From Bog-473 sp963704355 (GTDB lineage: Bacteria > Actinomycetota > Acidimicrobiia > Acidimicrobiales > RAAP-2): a stretch of 64,000 nt of DNA. Below the pieces are notes generated by a model that was not told the origin of the DNA, made no database searches, and was given only the letters and a program-made list of their open reading frames with translations. The translations under genes and the position numbers were made by a program. Shown here piece after piece: positions 24,906 through 33,693 of this stretch (the first letter of the stretch is position 1; every line of letters starts with the position of its first letter). The stretch is from NCBI GenBank assembly GCA_963704355.1, contig OY969891.1:558001-622000 (forward strand), given 5' to 3'.

Positions 24906-25736
24906 TCAGGAGAGCTGGCGGCCGAGGGCGCGCACCGAGATGTCCCACGCCGCGGGCCAGTCCCGCGTGCGCAGGAGCGCGTCGCTGCCCCCGTCGCAGA
25001 ACAGCACCGAGCCGCAGAAGAACGAGCTGTCGGGGCCGAGCAGGAAGTCGACCAGCGCGGCGATCTCCTCGGCCCGGCCCGGGCGCCCGAGCGGGATGGG
25101 CAGCATGTCGAGGAGGGGGCCGGTCTCGGCGTCGGCGCGCATGGCCGCCACCATGGGCGTGTCGATCATGCCGGGGGCGATGGCGTTGAGCCGGATGGCG
25201 GCGCCCGCCCAGTCCGGACCGGTTGCCATGGTGCGGACCCAGTGCGCCACGGCCAGCTTGGTGGCGGGGTAGGCGGCCAGCGAGCCGTGCTCGTCGGCGA
25301 TGCGGGCGCTGCGCTCCTCGTCGTGGGCGAGGCAGGTCTCCACCAGTTCGGCCGGGATGGCCGGCTGCACCGTGGTCGAGTTGGAGCTGATGGCGACCGC
25401 GGCGCTGCCGGGGGCGAGCAGGGGGCGCAACCCCTCGAGCACGTCGACGGTGCCGAAGTAGTTCACCGCCGCCAGCAGCGACCCGGCGCGGTTCGGGCTC
25501 CCGGCCAGGCCGGCGCAGGTGACGACGCCGCCCAGCGAGCCCCCGCTGCGCTCGGTGGCCTCGGCGACGACGCGCCGGCGGCCGTCGGCGGTCCCGAGGT
25601 CGGCGACGACGTCGACGTTCGCGGCGGCGTCCTTGTCGACGCCGACGACGCGCCAGCCTCCCGCGGCCAGGCGGGTGGCCGTGGCGGCGCCGATGCCCGA
25701 CGCGGCGCCCGTGACGACGACGACGCGGTCAGGCAG
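24906..25736 (-). CDS. Short-chain dehydrogenase/reductase, probable CTG start
   Basis: A full SDR Rossmann enzyme of about 276 residues. VVVVTGAASGIGAAT near the N-terminus is the NAD(P) site, DVVADLG follows, and the active site is AISSNS with YPATK. A C-terminal FFCGSVLFCDGGSD fits the family end. The Rossmann strand begins only five codons after CTG 25736, and there is no ATG, GTG or TTG between it and the upstream in-frame stop at 25749-25751. A GTG at 25466 is far too late because it would remove the cofactor site. CTG at 25734-25736 overlaps the peroxiredoxin stop region, suggesting coupled translation from a rare start. Confidence 0.78.
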   Translation of the reverse strand: MPDRVVVVTGAASGIGAATATRLAAGGWRVVGVDKDAAANVDVVADLGTADGRRRVVAEATERSGGSLGGVVTCAGLAGSPNRAGSLLAAVNYFGTVDVLEGLRPLLAPGSAAVAISSNSTTVQPAIPAELVETCLAHDEERSARIADEHGSLAAYPATKLAVAHWVRTMATGPDWAGAAIRLNAIAPGMIDTPMVAAMRADAETGPLLDMLPIPLGRPGRAEEIAALVDFLLGPDSSFFCGSVLFCDGGSDALLRTRDWPAAWDISVRALGRQLS

Positions 25737-26187
25737 CGCGGCGCGCCTTCAGCAGGGCGAGCGCCTTGTCGGCGTGCGAGCCCATCGAGACCTCGCTGTG
25801 GAACACGTCGAGGATGGAGCGGTCGGTGTCGATGACGAAGGTCACCCGCTTGTTCGGGAGGAAGCTGATCCCGCGCTTGGCGCCGAGCTGCGCGGCCACG
25901 ACGCGGTCGGGGTCGGCGAGCAGGGGGAAGCCGAGGGACTCCTTCTCGTCGAAGCGCTTCTGCTTCTCGACCTGGTCGGCGCTGATGCCCACGACGTGGG
26001 CGCCCACGCCGGCGAACTCGGCGGCGAGGTCGCGGAAGTGGCAGCTCTCCTTGGTGCAGCCGGTGGTCATGGCGGCGGGATAGAAGAAGAGGACCACGGG
26101 GCCGTCGGCCAGGAACTCGCTCAGCTTGCGCGGCGTGCCCGTCTGGTCGGGGAGCTCGAAATCGGGGACGACATCGCCTTTGTGCAT
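25729..26187 (-). CDS. bcp: Peroxiredoxin, BCP/PrxQ type
   Basis: A thiol peroxidase of 152 residues that reduces hydrogen peroxide and organic peroxides. FFYPAAMTTGCTKESCHFRD holds the peroxidatic Cys at residue 44 and a likely resolving Cys at 49, the 2-Cys PrxQ pattern with the two close together. KGDVVPDFELPDQTG is the family start. It leads the run peroxiredoxin, SDR, MFS, PIG-L on the minus strand. The OmpR-type regulator gene ends 49 bases upstream in the same direction. Confidence 0.92.
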   Translation of the reverse strand: MHKGDVVPDFELPDQTGTPRKLSEFLADGPVVLFFYPAAMTTGCTKESCHFRDLAAEFAGVGAHVVGISADQVEKQKRFDEKESLGFPLLADPDRVVAAQLGAKRGISFLPNKRVTFVIDTDRSILDVFHSEVSMGSHADKALALLKARRAA

Positions 26188-26236
26188 GCGCTCAATGTAG
26201 AGCGACGGCGCTTCGTCTGCTCGGGGTGGCGGCGCC

Positions 26237-26983
26237 TTACGCTTCGAACCGGAAACCGACGCCCCGCACCGTCACCAGGTGGCGGGGGTTGGCCGGATCG
26301 GGCTCGATCTTGCGGCGGAGACGCTTGATGTGCGTATCGAGCGTCCGGGTGTCGGTCAGCTCCTGGTCCCACCAGAGCCGGTCGATGCACCAGTCGCGCG
26401 TGACGACCTGGCCGCTGTGCGACATGAGCAGGGCCAGGAGGTCGAACTCCTTGCGGGACAGGTCAACGGGCACCTCGTCGACCGTGACCTCGCGACGGCC
26501 CGCGTCGAGGCGGACCGGACCGACCGTCAGCACCTCCTCGTGGTGCTCGGCCACGGCGACGCCGCGGCGGAGGACGGCGCGCATCCGCGCCACCAGCTCG
26601 CGCAGGCGGAACGGCTTGGCCACGTAGTCGCTGGCCCCGAGCTCGAGGCCCAGGACGATGTCGACCTCAGAGTCGCGCGCCGTGACCATGATGATCGGCA
26701 CCGGCTTGAGGGCCCGCATCTGCTGGCAGATCTCGATCCCCGACTGGTCGGGCAGCATCACGTCGAGCAGGACCAGGTCCGGGTGCACCCGGTGGAAGAG
26801 GCGGAGCGCCTCGTGGCCGTCCCCCGCCGCCTCGACGGTGAAGCCCTCGCGGGTCAGCCCGGAAGCCAGCGCCTGGCGGTACGACTCCTCGTCGTCGACC
26901 ACGAGGACGAGCGGACGGTTGTCCCGCGTGGGCCCGTTGAGTGGGGAGCGACCCGAGGTCGCCGGCACGTTCGTGATGGACAC
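26237..26983 (-). CDS. OmpR/PhoB-family response regulator
   Basis: Residues 24-140 are a receiver domain (VLVVDDEESYRQ, phospho-Asp in LLDVMLPDQSG, KPF at the end). Residues 155-246 form a winged helix DNA-binding domain (VDLSRKEFDLLALLMSHSGQVVTRD and IKRLRRKIEPD). At 248 residues it is near the RegX3/MtrA size. No sensor kinase gene is adjacent, so its partner must lie elsewhere. It is separated by a 431-base region from the PPOX gene, which is on the opposite strand. Confidence 0.93.
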   Translation of the reverse strand: MSITNVPATSGRSPLNGPTRDNRPLVLVVDDEESYRQALASGLTREGFTVEAAGDGHEALRLFHRVHPDLVLLDVMLPDQSGIEICQQMRALKPVPIIMVTARDSEVDIVLGLELGASDYVAKPFRLRELVARMRAVLRRGVAVAEHHEEVLTVGPVRLDAGRREVTVDEVPVDLSRKEFDLLALLMSHSGQVVTRDWCIDRLWWDQELTDTRTLDTHIKRLRRKIEPDPANPRHLVTVRGVGFRFEA

Positions 26984-26996
26984 GTCCTGCTCCGCG

Positions 26997-27272
26997 TCAG
27001 GCAGCGTCGTTCGGGAACCGGGGTGCGAGGGGGCGAGGGGCAGGCGACGACGGCGGACGGGGGGTCGATCGCACCGGCGTCGCCTGGGGGCGCGGGGAGG
27101 CGAGCTCCCGCGCCATGGTGACCAACGATCCGAGGATCCGTGTGCGGTGTGAGCGCTCCGGGCGGATCATGATGACCTCGGCCAGGGTGTCCCGGCCGTG
27201 ATGACGAGACACGGCGAGACCGGAACGGTGGCCCCCACCGGTGTGGCCCATGTGCTGCTCCACGGTCGCCAT
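26997..27272 (-). CDS. Possible small protein upstream of the response regulator
   Basis: A 91-residue open frame starting MATVEQHMGHTGGGHRSG and ending 13 bases before the response regulator start. It has no recognisable domain, signal peptide or helix, and its C-terminal half is Pro/Arg-rich (PRPPSSPAPRPLAPR), as often seen in spurious frames. The N-terminal half looks a little more protein-like (ILGSLVTMAREL). Without it, the 431 bases from 26984 to 27414 would be non-coding and contain only the palindrome listed below. It is reported as doubtful. Confidence 0.25.
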   Translation of the reverse strand: MATVEQHMGHTGGGHRSGLAVSRHHGRDTLAEVIMIRPERSHRTRILGSLVTMARELASPRPQATPVRSTPRPPSSPAPRPLAPRFPNDAA

Positions 27273-27313
27273 CTGCTGTCACGCTAGAAAACTGAGGTGA
27301 ACGTGCAGTGAAA

Positions 27314-27325
27314 CGGTTGCAACCG
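27314..27325. promoter_or_regulatory. Perfect palindrome in the divergent region before the PPOX gene
   Basis: CGGTTGCAACCG is a perfect 12-base palindrome, located about 90 bases before the PPOX protein ATG and upstream of the divergent response regulator side. It could be an operator for a dimeric regulator. Nothing else in the window supports a binder. Confidence 0.3.
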
Positions 27326-27414
27326 GCAAGTGTTCTCCAGATGAACTCTTTTCGTTGCGCTCGTGTTCAGGCAACGGCAGTACGCTCCAGCCGACGCGAC
27401 CCGGGAGGTGCCAG

Positions 27415-27915
27415 ATGACCGAGGCCATGGGCCACGGCGTGAACCAGCGCAAGGCGATCCAGATGACCCCCGAGGAGGTCGACGCGTTCCTGACCGAGCG
27501 CCGGGCCATGACCATGTGCTCCCTCTCCCGCGACGGGTCGATCCACGCCGTGGCCATGTGGTACGGCTTCCTGGACGGGTGCGTGACGGTCGAGACGAAG
27601 GCCAAGTCGCAGAAGGTGCAGAACCTGCGGCGCGACCCGCGGCTCACGGTGCTCGTCGAGGACGGTGACTACTACGAGGAACTGCGCGGCGTCGAGTTGG
27701 TGGGGCGCGCCGAGATCGTCGAGGACGCGGACCAGCTGTGGAAGCTCGGCCTCAGCGTGTTCGAGCGCTACTACGGCCCGTACAGCGACGAGCTCAAGCC
27801 GTTCCTCGAGACGATGCTGCACAAGCGGGTGGCGGTCAAGCTGCACGTGGAGCGGACGGTCAGCTGGGACCACCGCAAGCTCGGGCTGCCGAGCACCCGT
27901 CCGACGACCGCGTGA
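27415..27915 (+). CDS. PPOX-class F420/FMN-dependent flavoprotein
   Basis: A split-barrel flavoprotein of 166 residues in the pyridoxamine-phosphate-oxidase-like family, many of which use F420 in actinobacteria. MTPEEVDAFLTERRAMTMCSLSRDGSIHAVAMWYGF is the first barrel sheet, followed by VTVETKAKSQKVQNLRRDPR. The Met at 27415 was chosen because GGGAGGT is 7 bases before it. It overlaps the DUF2505 gene by four bases (GTGA). Its cofactor and substrate are not determined. Confidence 0.87.
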   Translation: MTEAMGHGVNQRKAIQMTPEEVDAFLTERRAMTMCSLSRDGSIHAVAMWYGFLDGCVTVETKAKSQKVQNLRRDPRLTVLVEDGDYYEELRGVELVGRAEIVEDADQLWKLGLSVFERYYGPYSDELKPFLETMLHKRVAVKLHVERTVSWDHRKLGLPSTRPTTA

Positions 27916-28403
27916 AATTCGCCGTCCGGCAGGCGGTCGGGGTACCGCCGGCCCGGGCGATGGCCGCGTACGGCTCGCCCGCCTTCTACGAGGGCCGTCC
28001 CGAGCGTGACGGCGTGGCCGTGCTCGAGGTCGTCGGGCACGAGGACGACGGGGCCCGGGTCCGCATCGAAGTCCGATACTCGTTCACCGGGTCGGTGTCG
28101 CCGGCGGTCCGGGCCGTCATCCGTCCGGACAAGATGTCGTGGGTCACGCGCACCGAGGTGGTGCCGGCCGAGGCGCGGGCGAGTTGGGTGGTGCTGCCCG
28201 ACCACTACGCGGACCGGCTCAGCGCCCACGGCGCGTTCCGGTTCGAGCCGGGGCCGGACGGCCCCGACAACACGCTCGTCACGATCGACGGGGAGCTCAA
28301 GGTCAACGTGCCGGTCGTCGGGCGTTCGGTCGAACGGGTGATCGTGTCCGGCCTGCGCTCGTACCTCGAGGACGAGGCGACGACCATTTCCCGGACGGGG
28401 TGA
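27912..28403 (+). CDS. DUF2505 family protein
   Basis: A 163-residue protein of the DUF2505 family, found almost only in actinobacteria and probably a START/SRPBCC-like helix-grip fold. It begins VKFAVRQAVGVPPARAMAAY and shows RIEVRYSFTGSVSPAVRAVI and WVVLPDHYADRLSAHGAFRFE. No enzymatic motif is visible. The GTG at 27912 overlaps the PPOX stop, so the two are co-translated. It ends convergent to the WS/DGAT gene with a gap of 12 bases. Confidence 0.83.
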   Translation: MKFAVRQAVGVPPARAMAAYGSPAFYEGRPERDGVAVLEVVGHEDDGARVRIEVRYSFTGSVSPAVRAVIRPDKMSWVTRTEVVPAEARASWVVLPDHYADRLSAHGAFRFEPGPDGPDNTLVTIDGELKVNVPVVGRSVERVIVSGLRSYLEDEATTISRTG

Positions 28404-28415
28404 CGGTCGGGTCGC

Positions 28416-29813
28416 CTACTCGCTCACCTTGAGCAGCTGGGTCATCCCGTCCTCGATCCCGGCGGCGAGGACGTCGATGTCCTCCGTCGAGTCGTAGTCG
28501 CCGGTGATCCCGAAGTTGACCTGACCGTTGTAGGAGAAGATGGCGATCCCGATGCGGATCTGCCCGCCGAGCGGCACGTAGGGGAAGGCGCGGATCATGC
28601 GCCGGCCGGCGGCGTAGAGCGGGAACTGCGGCCCCGGGACGTTGGTCGTCACGGTGTTGACGGTGTGCTGTCCCGCCCGCGTGGCCAGGCGCATCCCGAG
28701 AGCCAGCAGCATCGGCGGCGCGAACCCCGACATGGAGGTCAGCGCCTCGGCCGCCACCGCCTGATTGGACTCCTTGAGGTCCTTCATCTGGTCGCTGATG
28801 GCGTGCAGCCGCAGGACGGGGTCGTCGATCTCGACGGGCAGCTCGGCGAACATCGCCGAGACCTTGTTCTCATAGGTGCCGTCCCCGACCGCCTTGCCGG
28901 ACTCGTCGCGGGGGCGGACCGAGACGGGCACCAGCGTGCGCACGACGCGTTCGGTGGTCTCACCCCGCGAGGCGAGCAGCTCGCGGAACCCGGTCGTGAT
29001 CGATGCCAGCACCACGTCGTTGAAGGTGCCGCCGAGCGCCTGGCGCACCTGCTTGATGTCCTGCACGGTCGTCGTCGTCCAGGCGTAACGCCGGTGCGGC
29101 CCGATGGGCCCGTTGAGACTGGAGGGCGCGCTCGGCCGGACGAGGCCGCTCAAGGCGATCACGCCGCCGGCCACCTCCCGCCCGTAGTCGAGGGCGCGCC
29201 GCAGGACGCGGGTCTGCGCGCGCGCCGCCCGCAGCTGCTCGTAGGGGGAGCTCACGATGTTCTCCAGCGCGTCCACGACGAGCTGGAGGCCCGAGGGCTC
29301 GGGCTGGGGGACCCACTCCGTGCGCTCAGGACGCGGCGCGTCGGGACTGAGGTCCATGATCACGGCGAGGAGGTCGGTGCCCGCCACGCCGTCGACCAGC
29401 GCGTGGTGCGTCTTGGACAGCATGGCCCACCGGTTGTCCTCGAGGCCCTCGACCACCCAGATCTCCCAGAGGGGCTTGGTGCGGTCGAGCTGCTGGGCCA
29501 TGACCCGGCCCACCAGCTTGCGCAGCTCGTCCTCGCCCCCGGGCGCCGGCAGCGCGGTGTGGCGCAGGTGGTACTCAATGTTGAAGTGCGGGTCGTCCAC
29601 CCACACCGGGCGTCCGAGCTCCAGGGGCACGAACCTGACCCGCTGGCGGTAGCGGGGCACGAGATCGAGCTTGGCCTCCACCATGTCGACAACGTCGGCG
29701 AACCGCGGGGGTGGGCCCTCGAAGATGGCGATCGACGCGATGTGCATGTGCGACACGCTGTCCTCGAGGTGGAGGAACGAGGCGTCCAGTGGGCTCAAAC
29801 GATCGGGACACAT
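28416..29813 (-). CDS. WS/DGAT bifunctional wax ester synthase/diacylglycerol acyltransferase
   Basis: A 465-residue O-acyltransferase that makes wax esters or triacylglycerol from acyl-CoA. The start RLSPLDASFLHLEDSVSHMH and the catalytic HHALVDG near residue 135 (HHxxxDG) are diagnostic. The C-terminal domain has TTNVPGPQFPLYAAGRRM and NGQVNFGITGDYDS. It lies 53 bases downstream of the patatin gene in the same direction. This pair fits neutral-lipid storage and turnover as in mycobacteria. Confidence 0.93.
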   Translation of the reverse strand: MCPDRLSPLDASFLHLEDSVSHMHIASIAIFEGPPPRFADVVDMVEAKLDLVPRYRQRVRFVPLELGRPVWVDDPHFNIEYHLRHTALPAPGGEDELRKLVGRVMAQQLDRTKPLWEIWVVEGLEDNRWAMLSKTHHALVDGVAGTDLLAVIMDLSPDAPRPERTEWVPQPEPSGLQLVVDALENIVSSPYEQLRAARAQTRVLRRALDYGREVAGGVIALSGLVRPSAPSSLNGPIGPHRRYAWTTTTVQDIKQVRQALGGTFNDVVLASITTGFRELLASRGETTERVVRTLVPVSVRPRDESGKAVGDGTYENKVSAMFAELPVEIDDPVLRLHAISDQMKDLKESNQAVAAEALTSMSGFAPPMLLALGMRLATRAGQHTVNTVTTNVPGPQFPLYAAGRRMIRAFPYVPLGGQIRIGIAIFSYNGQVNFGITGDYDSTEDIDVLAAGIEDGMTQLLKVSE

Positions 29814-29866
29814 CGCGGAACCTCCCTTCAGGGTGCTCCCGCGGAACGCTACTACCGGCGACGTCG

Positions 29867-30886
29867 TCAGCCTGCGGTGGCGGCGGGAAGAGGGTCGCCG
29901 AGCGTGGCCAGGAACGGAGTGGAGCGGATGCGCTGGCGGGTCTCCTCGTAGGCCGCCTCGATCACCCGCGGGCTCCTGTCCTCGGCCATGGCCTTCAGCC
30001 CCATGACCCGTCGTGCGTCGGCGTCGGGCTCGAGGCTGACGACCGCGGTCCCGGCACGCTCCAGCCGGGCGATCTCACGTTCCATCCGGCTGTGCACCGT
30101 GCGGCGCAAGAGTCCGTCGAAGCCGTTCGCATTGCCGTGGGCGGCGGACAGTGAGGAGATGACCACGACGAGGTCGAGACCCTCCGCCTGCAGGACGTCG
30201 GCGTTGGTCACCGAGTGCACGCCCCCGTCGATGTACTCGGCGCCGTCGATCGTCACGGGCCGGAAGTAGCCGGGGATGGCGCACGAGGCGAGGACCGCGG
30301 GGGCCAGGCGGGCCGGCGGTGCACCGTCACCCCCGAACACGACGCGCGCCCCGTCGCACCGGCGGACGGCGCAGATGCGGAGGCCGTCGGGCCACTGGTC
30401 GCCGATGAGCTCGTCCAGGCCCCGCGCCCGCTCGGAGATGTCGAGCTGGCCGCGCGGGACGAGCGTCATGGCGGCCACGTCGGGCCGGAACTCCAACGGG
30501 CGCCGGGCGAGGCGGGCGAGGAGGGCCGGGGAGGGGAGGCTCCAGGGACGGAGCAACGACTGGACGCCCGGCGTCGGCAGCGGTCCGGCGTCCGACGGGA
30601 GGATCCGACGGAGGATGACGCCGCCACGGCGCGACGGCGGCACCCCGTAGAGCGAGGCCGCCAGGTCGGTGGCCGGCACGCCGACCTTGAGAGCCGCGCC
30701 GGTGACGGAACCGGCCGAGGTTCCGACGATCACGCTGGCCTGGCGGGGATCCCAGCCCGCCTCGCGCTGGAGGCCGGCGAGCACCCCGGCCTGGTAGGCC
30801 TGCCCGACGACGCCGCCCGCGCCCAGCACCAGGCCAATGGACGGTGATCTCCGGCTCCCGAAACCGCCACGGATCACCCTCATCAC
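29867..30886 (-). CDS. Patatin-like phospholipase
   Basis: A 339-residue serine acyl hydrolase. GLVLGAGGVVGQAYQAGVL is the oxyanion hole region, GTSAG at about residue 55-59 has the nucleophile Ser57, and EYIDGGVHS holds the catalytic Asp in a DGG motif, so the dyad is complete. No signal peptide is seen, which points to a cytoplasmic or membrane-surface lipase. It precedes the WS/DGAT gene and probably hydrolyses phospholipid or stored lipid. Confidence 0.9.
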   Translation of the reverse strand: MMRVIRGGFGSRRSPSIGLVLGAGGVVGQAYQAGVLAGLQREAGWDPRQASVIVGTSAGSVTGAALKVGVPATDLAASLYGVPPSRRGGVILRRILPSDAGPLPTPGVQSLLRPWSLPSPALLARLARRPLEFRPDVAAMTLVPRGQLDISERARGLDELIGDQWPDGLRICAVRRCDGARVVFGGDGAPPARLAPAVLASCAIPGYFRPVTIDGAEYIDGGVHSVTNADVLQAEGLDLVVVISSLSAAHGNANGFDGLLRRTVHSRMEREIARLERAGTAVVSLEPDADARRVMGLKAMAEDRSPRVIEAAYEETRQRIRSTPFLATLGDPLPAATAG

Positions 30887-31142
30887 CCCTTCTTCTTACC
30901 CGCCCCGGCGCTCGTCCGATTCGCCACTCTGAGTGACGAGCGCGTGAAAAGAGTTATCTCAATTCTGCCACACGATGGCAAGCAACGGGGATGCACGCTC
31001 AGACGGAGCGGTTGGTGCGCGGTGGCGGCTCCCTCAGGTGTGCCGCATCCCGCCGGCTGGGGAGGACGGACAGGGTGGCCGGGGAGCTGGCGCAGGCCGC
31101 TGGCGTGGTCGCCGAAGAGGCGCCGTTACTCTCCCGTTTGAA

Positions 31143-31862
31143 ATGGGGAGGACCCGTGGCGACCTGCACCGGCTCGCGGCGCACGTGCTCGGGCGCCGAC
31201 GAGCCGCCGTCAGCGGCCACTTCGGTCTGCGGTCGAGCCCCGGCGGCCTGGCCACGCCGGCGTTCGGCCCCGAGCCCGAGGCGCTGCGCCTCACTGCGAC
31301 CCGCCTCATCCGCGAGGTCGGGACGCGCTCGTCCGGCTTGCCACTCGGTGGGGCGACGCTCGCCGAGCTGGCGGCCTTCGCCGGGACCGATCTGGCCTCG
31401 GACTTCTCCGCCGGCGCCCAGACGCCCGACCTCGGCCCGACCGCCGAGCCGCTGGACCTCGATCCCGACGAGCTGTTGCGCATCTTCGACTGGTTCGATC
31501 TCGGGTGGCGTGTGCTCGACACCGTCACGTCGGGCCTTCCCGATTCGTGGACGCAGTCCACGGTGCAGCTGTGGCCCGAGCACTTCGACGTCGGCACAGA
31601 CCTGGACTTCCGCGCCGACGTCGCCGGCGCCGGAGCGACCCTGGGCTTCTCGGCCGGCGACGCGTTCTCCGAGGACCCCTACGTCTACGTGACGCCGTGG
31701 CAGCCCGGGCGACCCGGCGAAGCGGCGTTCTGGAACGCGCCGTTCGGGGCTCTGCGCACCCAGGCTCAGGCGCCACACGAACGGGCGTGCGCGGCGTTCC
31801 TGCGCGACGGCCTCGACCGCCTCGGGAGCACCGGCACCATCACAGACCCGGAGAAGGAATAA
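31143..31862 (+). CDS. Conserved actinobacterial protein of unknown function
   Basis: I recognise no characterised family. The 239-residue protein starts MGRTRGDLHRLAAHVLGRRRAAVSGHFGLRSS and has PGGLATPAFG, FDWFDLGW, TVQLWPEHFDVGTDL and PYVYVTPWQPGRPG. It looks soluble and cytoplasmic. The ATG at 31143 was chosen because conserved-looking sequence begins there; longer frames run through low-complexity Gly/Arg. There is no good ribosome site. The gene is 4 bases before the Coq4-like gene start, so they are an operon. Confidence 0.75.
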   Translation: MGRTRGDLHRLAAHVLGRRRAAVSGHFGLRSSPGGLATPAFGPEPEALRLTATRLIREVGTRSSGLPLGGATLAELAAFAGTDLASDFSAGAQTPDLGPTAEPLDLDPDELLRIFDWFDLGWRVLDTVTSGLPDSWTQSTVQLWPEHFDVGTDLDFRADVAGAGATLGFSAGDAFSEDPYVYVTPWQPGRPGEAAFWNAPFGALRTQAQAPHERACAAFLRDGLDRLGSTGTITDPEKE

Positions 31863-31866
31863 CGCC

Positions 31867-33027
31867 ATGCCCGTGCCGTTCCCCACCGACGAGACCATCA
31901 ATCTGAACCGGCCGGACGCGGCCGAGTCGCAAGTCATGGTGGACGGGATCGCATCCGCGGTGGCCGGACGCGAGGGCCTTCTCCCTGTCCAGCGGTCGCT
32001 GATGCTGGCGCTCGTCCCGGCCATGACGGAACACGCCGTCTCGCTCGACGACCGCCCGGCTCTGACGCCGGCCGAATTCGCGGCCGCGCTCGCACGCCGC
32101 AACCTCCCGTTCCGTTCCCGCGTGGTCCAGACCATGGTGCTGTGCGCGCTCGTCCGGCATCCCATCCCCGACGACGTGGCGCAGAATGTCGCCGCGTTCG
32201 CGTGCGAGCTCGGGGTGGAGGAGGGGATGGTCGGCGTGGCGCGGGAGTTCGCCGCCGGCTCGCTCGACCTCGCGGCGCAGGACTTCGTCCGCAACGGCTA
32301 CGAGGGGACGTGGAACGAGGAGACGTCCGACGCTGCCGTGCACTCGTCGCGCCCGCTGCACCAGGCCTGGGAGTCCTCCGCCGACGACCCGCTGCTGGCG
32401 GAGCGGTGGGCCTCCCTCGAGCGGCTCCCGTCCGACTCCATCGGGCGCAAAGTGTGGGAGATGTACGAGGCGCGCGGCTTCACCTACCCGGGGACGCCCG
32501 GTTCGGCGCCACCCCTGCTCGCGCAGCACGACTGGGTCCACGTGCTCGGCGACTACGGCACCACCGTCGAGTCCGAAGTGGAGGTGTTCGGGCTGATCGC
32601 CCGGGCCAACGACGACCCGCACGCCTTCTCGTTGCTGGCCATGGTGATCTCGCTGTTCGAGACCGGGTACCTGGCGCGTGGCGCCGGGCTCTTCGAGGCC
32701 TCGCCCGGCCACTTCTCGAGCAGTTCGGACATGGCGGTCCGGCTCGCCGACGCCCTGCGGCGGGGCGCGCTCTGCCACGACGACGAGACGGGCTCGGACA
32801 GCATCGACTTCCTGCAGATGGACTGGTTCGCCGTGGCCGACGAGTCGTGTGACGACCTTCGAGCCCGCTTCCACCTCGTCCCGAAGTCGCCCGGCGCGGT
32901 GGACGCCAAGTCATTCGGGCCCTGGGAGCCGGGCGGGATCAGCCCGTTCCAGATGAAGTCCGGTCGCGCCCTGGCTGAGGCCCGTGGCCGCCCGTACAAC
33001 TCGCACGGCGCCTGCGTCGCGTCCTGA
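31867..33027 (+). CDS. Coq4-like protein with HDxxHx11E motif
   Basis: A 386-residue protein. HDWVHVLGDYGTTVESE near residues 221-237 contains the exact HDxxH-11-E spacing of Coq4, which in ubiquinone biosynthesis binds Zn or Fe and handles ring decarboxylation and hydroxylation. The surrounding FETGYLARGAGLFE and FLQMDWFAVADESCDDLRARF fit a helical protein. An N-terminal region of about 200 residues with YEGTWNEETSD has no assignment. Coq4 activity here is inferred from one motif. Actinobacteria usually use menaquinone, so a different substrate is likely. Confidence 0.55.
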   Translation: MPVPFPTDETINLNRPDAAESQVMVDGIASAVAGREGLLPVQRSLMLALVPAMTEHAVSLDDRPALTPAEFAAALARRNLPFRSRVVQTMVLCALVRHPIPDDVAQNVAAFACELGVEEGMVGVAREFAAGSLDLAAQDFVRNGYEGTWNEETSDAAVHSSRPLHQAWESSADDPLLAERWASLERLPSDSIGRKVWEMYEARGFTYPGTPGSAPPLLAQHDWVHVLGDYGTTVESEVEVFGLIARANDDPHAFSLLAMVISLFETGYLARGAGLFEASPGHFSSSSDMAVRLADALRRGALCHDDETGSDSIDFLQMDWFAVADESCDDLRARFHLVPKSPGAVDAKSFGPWEPGGISPFQMKSGRALAEARGRPYNSHGACVAS

Positions 33028-33030
33028 TCG

Positions 33031-33693
33031 TCACGACTCGAGGAAGCGCAAGACCGCCAGCACGCGCCGGTGGTCCTGGTCCGACACGGGGAGATCGAGC
33101 TTGGCGAAGATGTTGGCCACATGCTTCTCGACCGCGCCCTCGCTGACGACGAGGGAGTTGGCGATGGCCCCGTTCGAGCGTCCCTCCGCCATCAGCGCGA
33201 GCACCTCGCGCTCGCGTGTTGTGAGCACGGAGAGGGAGTCGGTGCGGCGCGTCGCGCCCATCAGCTGGGTGACTACTTCGGGATCCAAGGCCGTACCTCC
33301 TATGGCGACACGTTCCAGCGCCTCCACGAAGTCGCTGACGTCGGCCACCCGGTCCTTCAGCAGGTAGCCGATGCCCGCCGCGTCGTCGGCGAGCAGGTCG
33401 GCCGCATACCGGGTCTCGATGTACTGCGAGAAGAGAAGGATGCCGAGACCCTCGTACCGGGCTCGCAGCTCCAGGGCGACACGCAGGCCCTCGTCGGTGT
33501 AGGTCGGTGGCATGCGGATGTCGATGACCGCCACGTCGGGCGGGTTCTGGGCGATGGAACTGCGCAGCGCGGCCGGCTCCGCGACGGCGCCGGTGATGGT
33601 GAAGCCACGGTCGACGAGGAGCTGCACCAGGCCGTCCCGGAGGATGGCCGAGTCCTCGGCGATGGCGACGCGGAGCGAATCCGTGGCCGTCAT
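33031..33693 (-). CDS. NarL/LuxR-family response regulator
   Basis: A 220-residue regulator. Residues 8-125 are the receiver with AIAEDSAILRDGL, phospho-Asp in VAVIDIRMPP, and a C-terminal KDR. LTTREREVLALMAEGRSNGAIA and VSEGAVEKHVANIFAKLDLP form the LuxR-type helix-turn-helix. The Met at 33693 overlaps the kinase stop (ATGA), so kinase and regulator are a translationally coupled two-component pair that probably controls the adjacent ABC transporter. Confidence 0.93.
   Translation of the reverse strand: MTATDSLRVAIAEDSAILRDGLVQLLVDRGFTITGAVAEPAALRSSIAQNPPDVAVIDIRMPPTYTDEGLRVALELRARYEGLGILLFSQYIETRYAADLLADDAAGIGYLLKDRVADVSDFVEALERVAIGGTALDPEVVTQLMGATRRTDSLSVLTTREREVLALMAEGRSNGAIANSLVVSEGAVEKHVANIFAKLDLPVSDQDHRRVLAVLRFLES

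Noticed and set aside
23543..25189. Long plus-strand frame opposite the MFS and PIG-L genes
   Set aside because: Low-complexity Gly/Asp/Arg composition; the minus strand encodes clear protein families.
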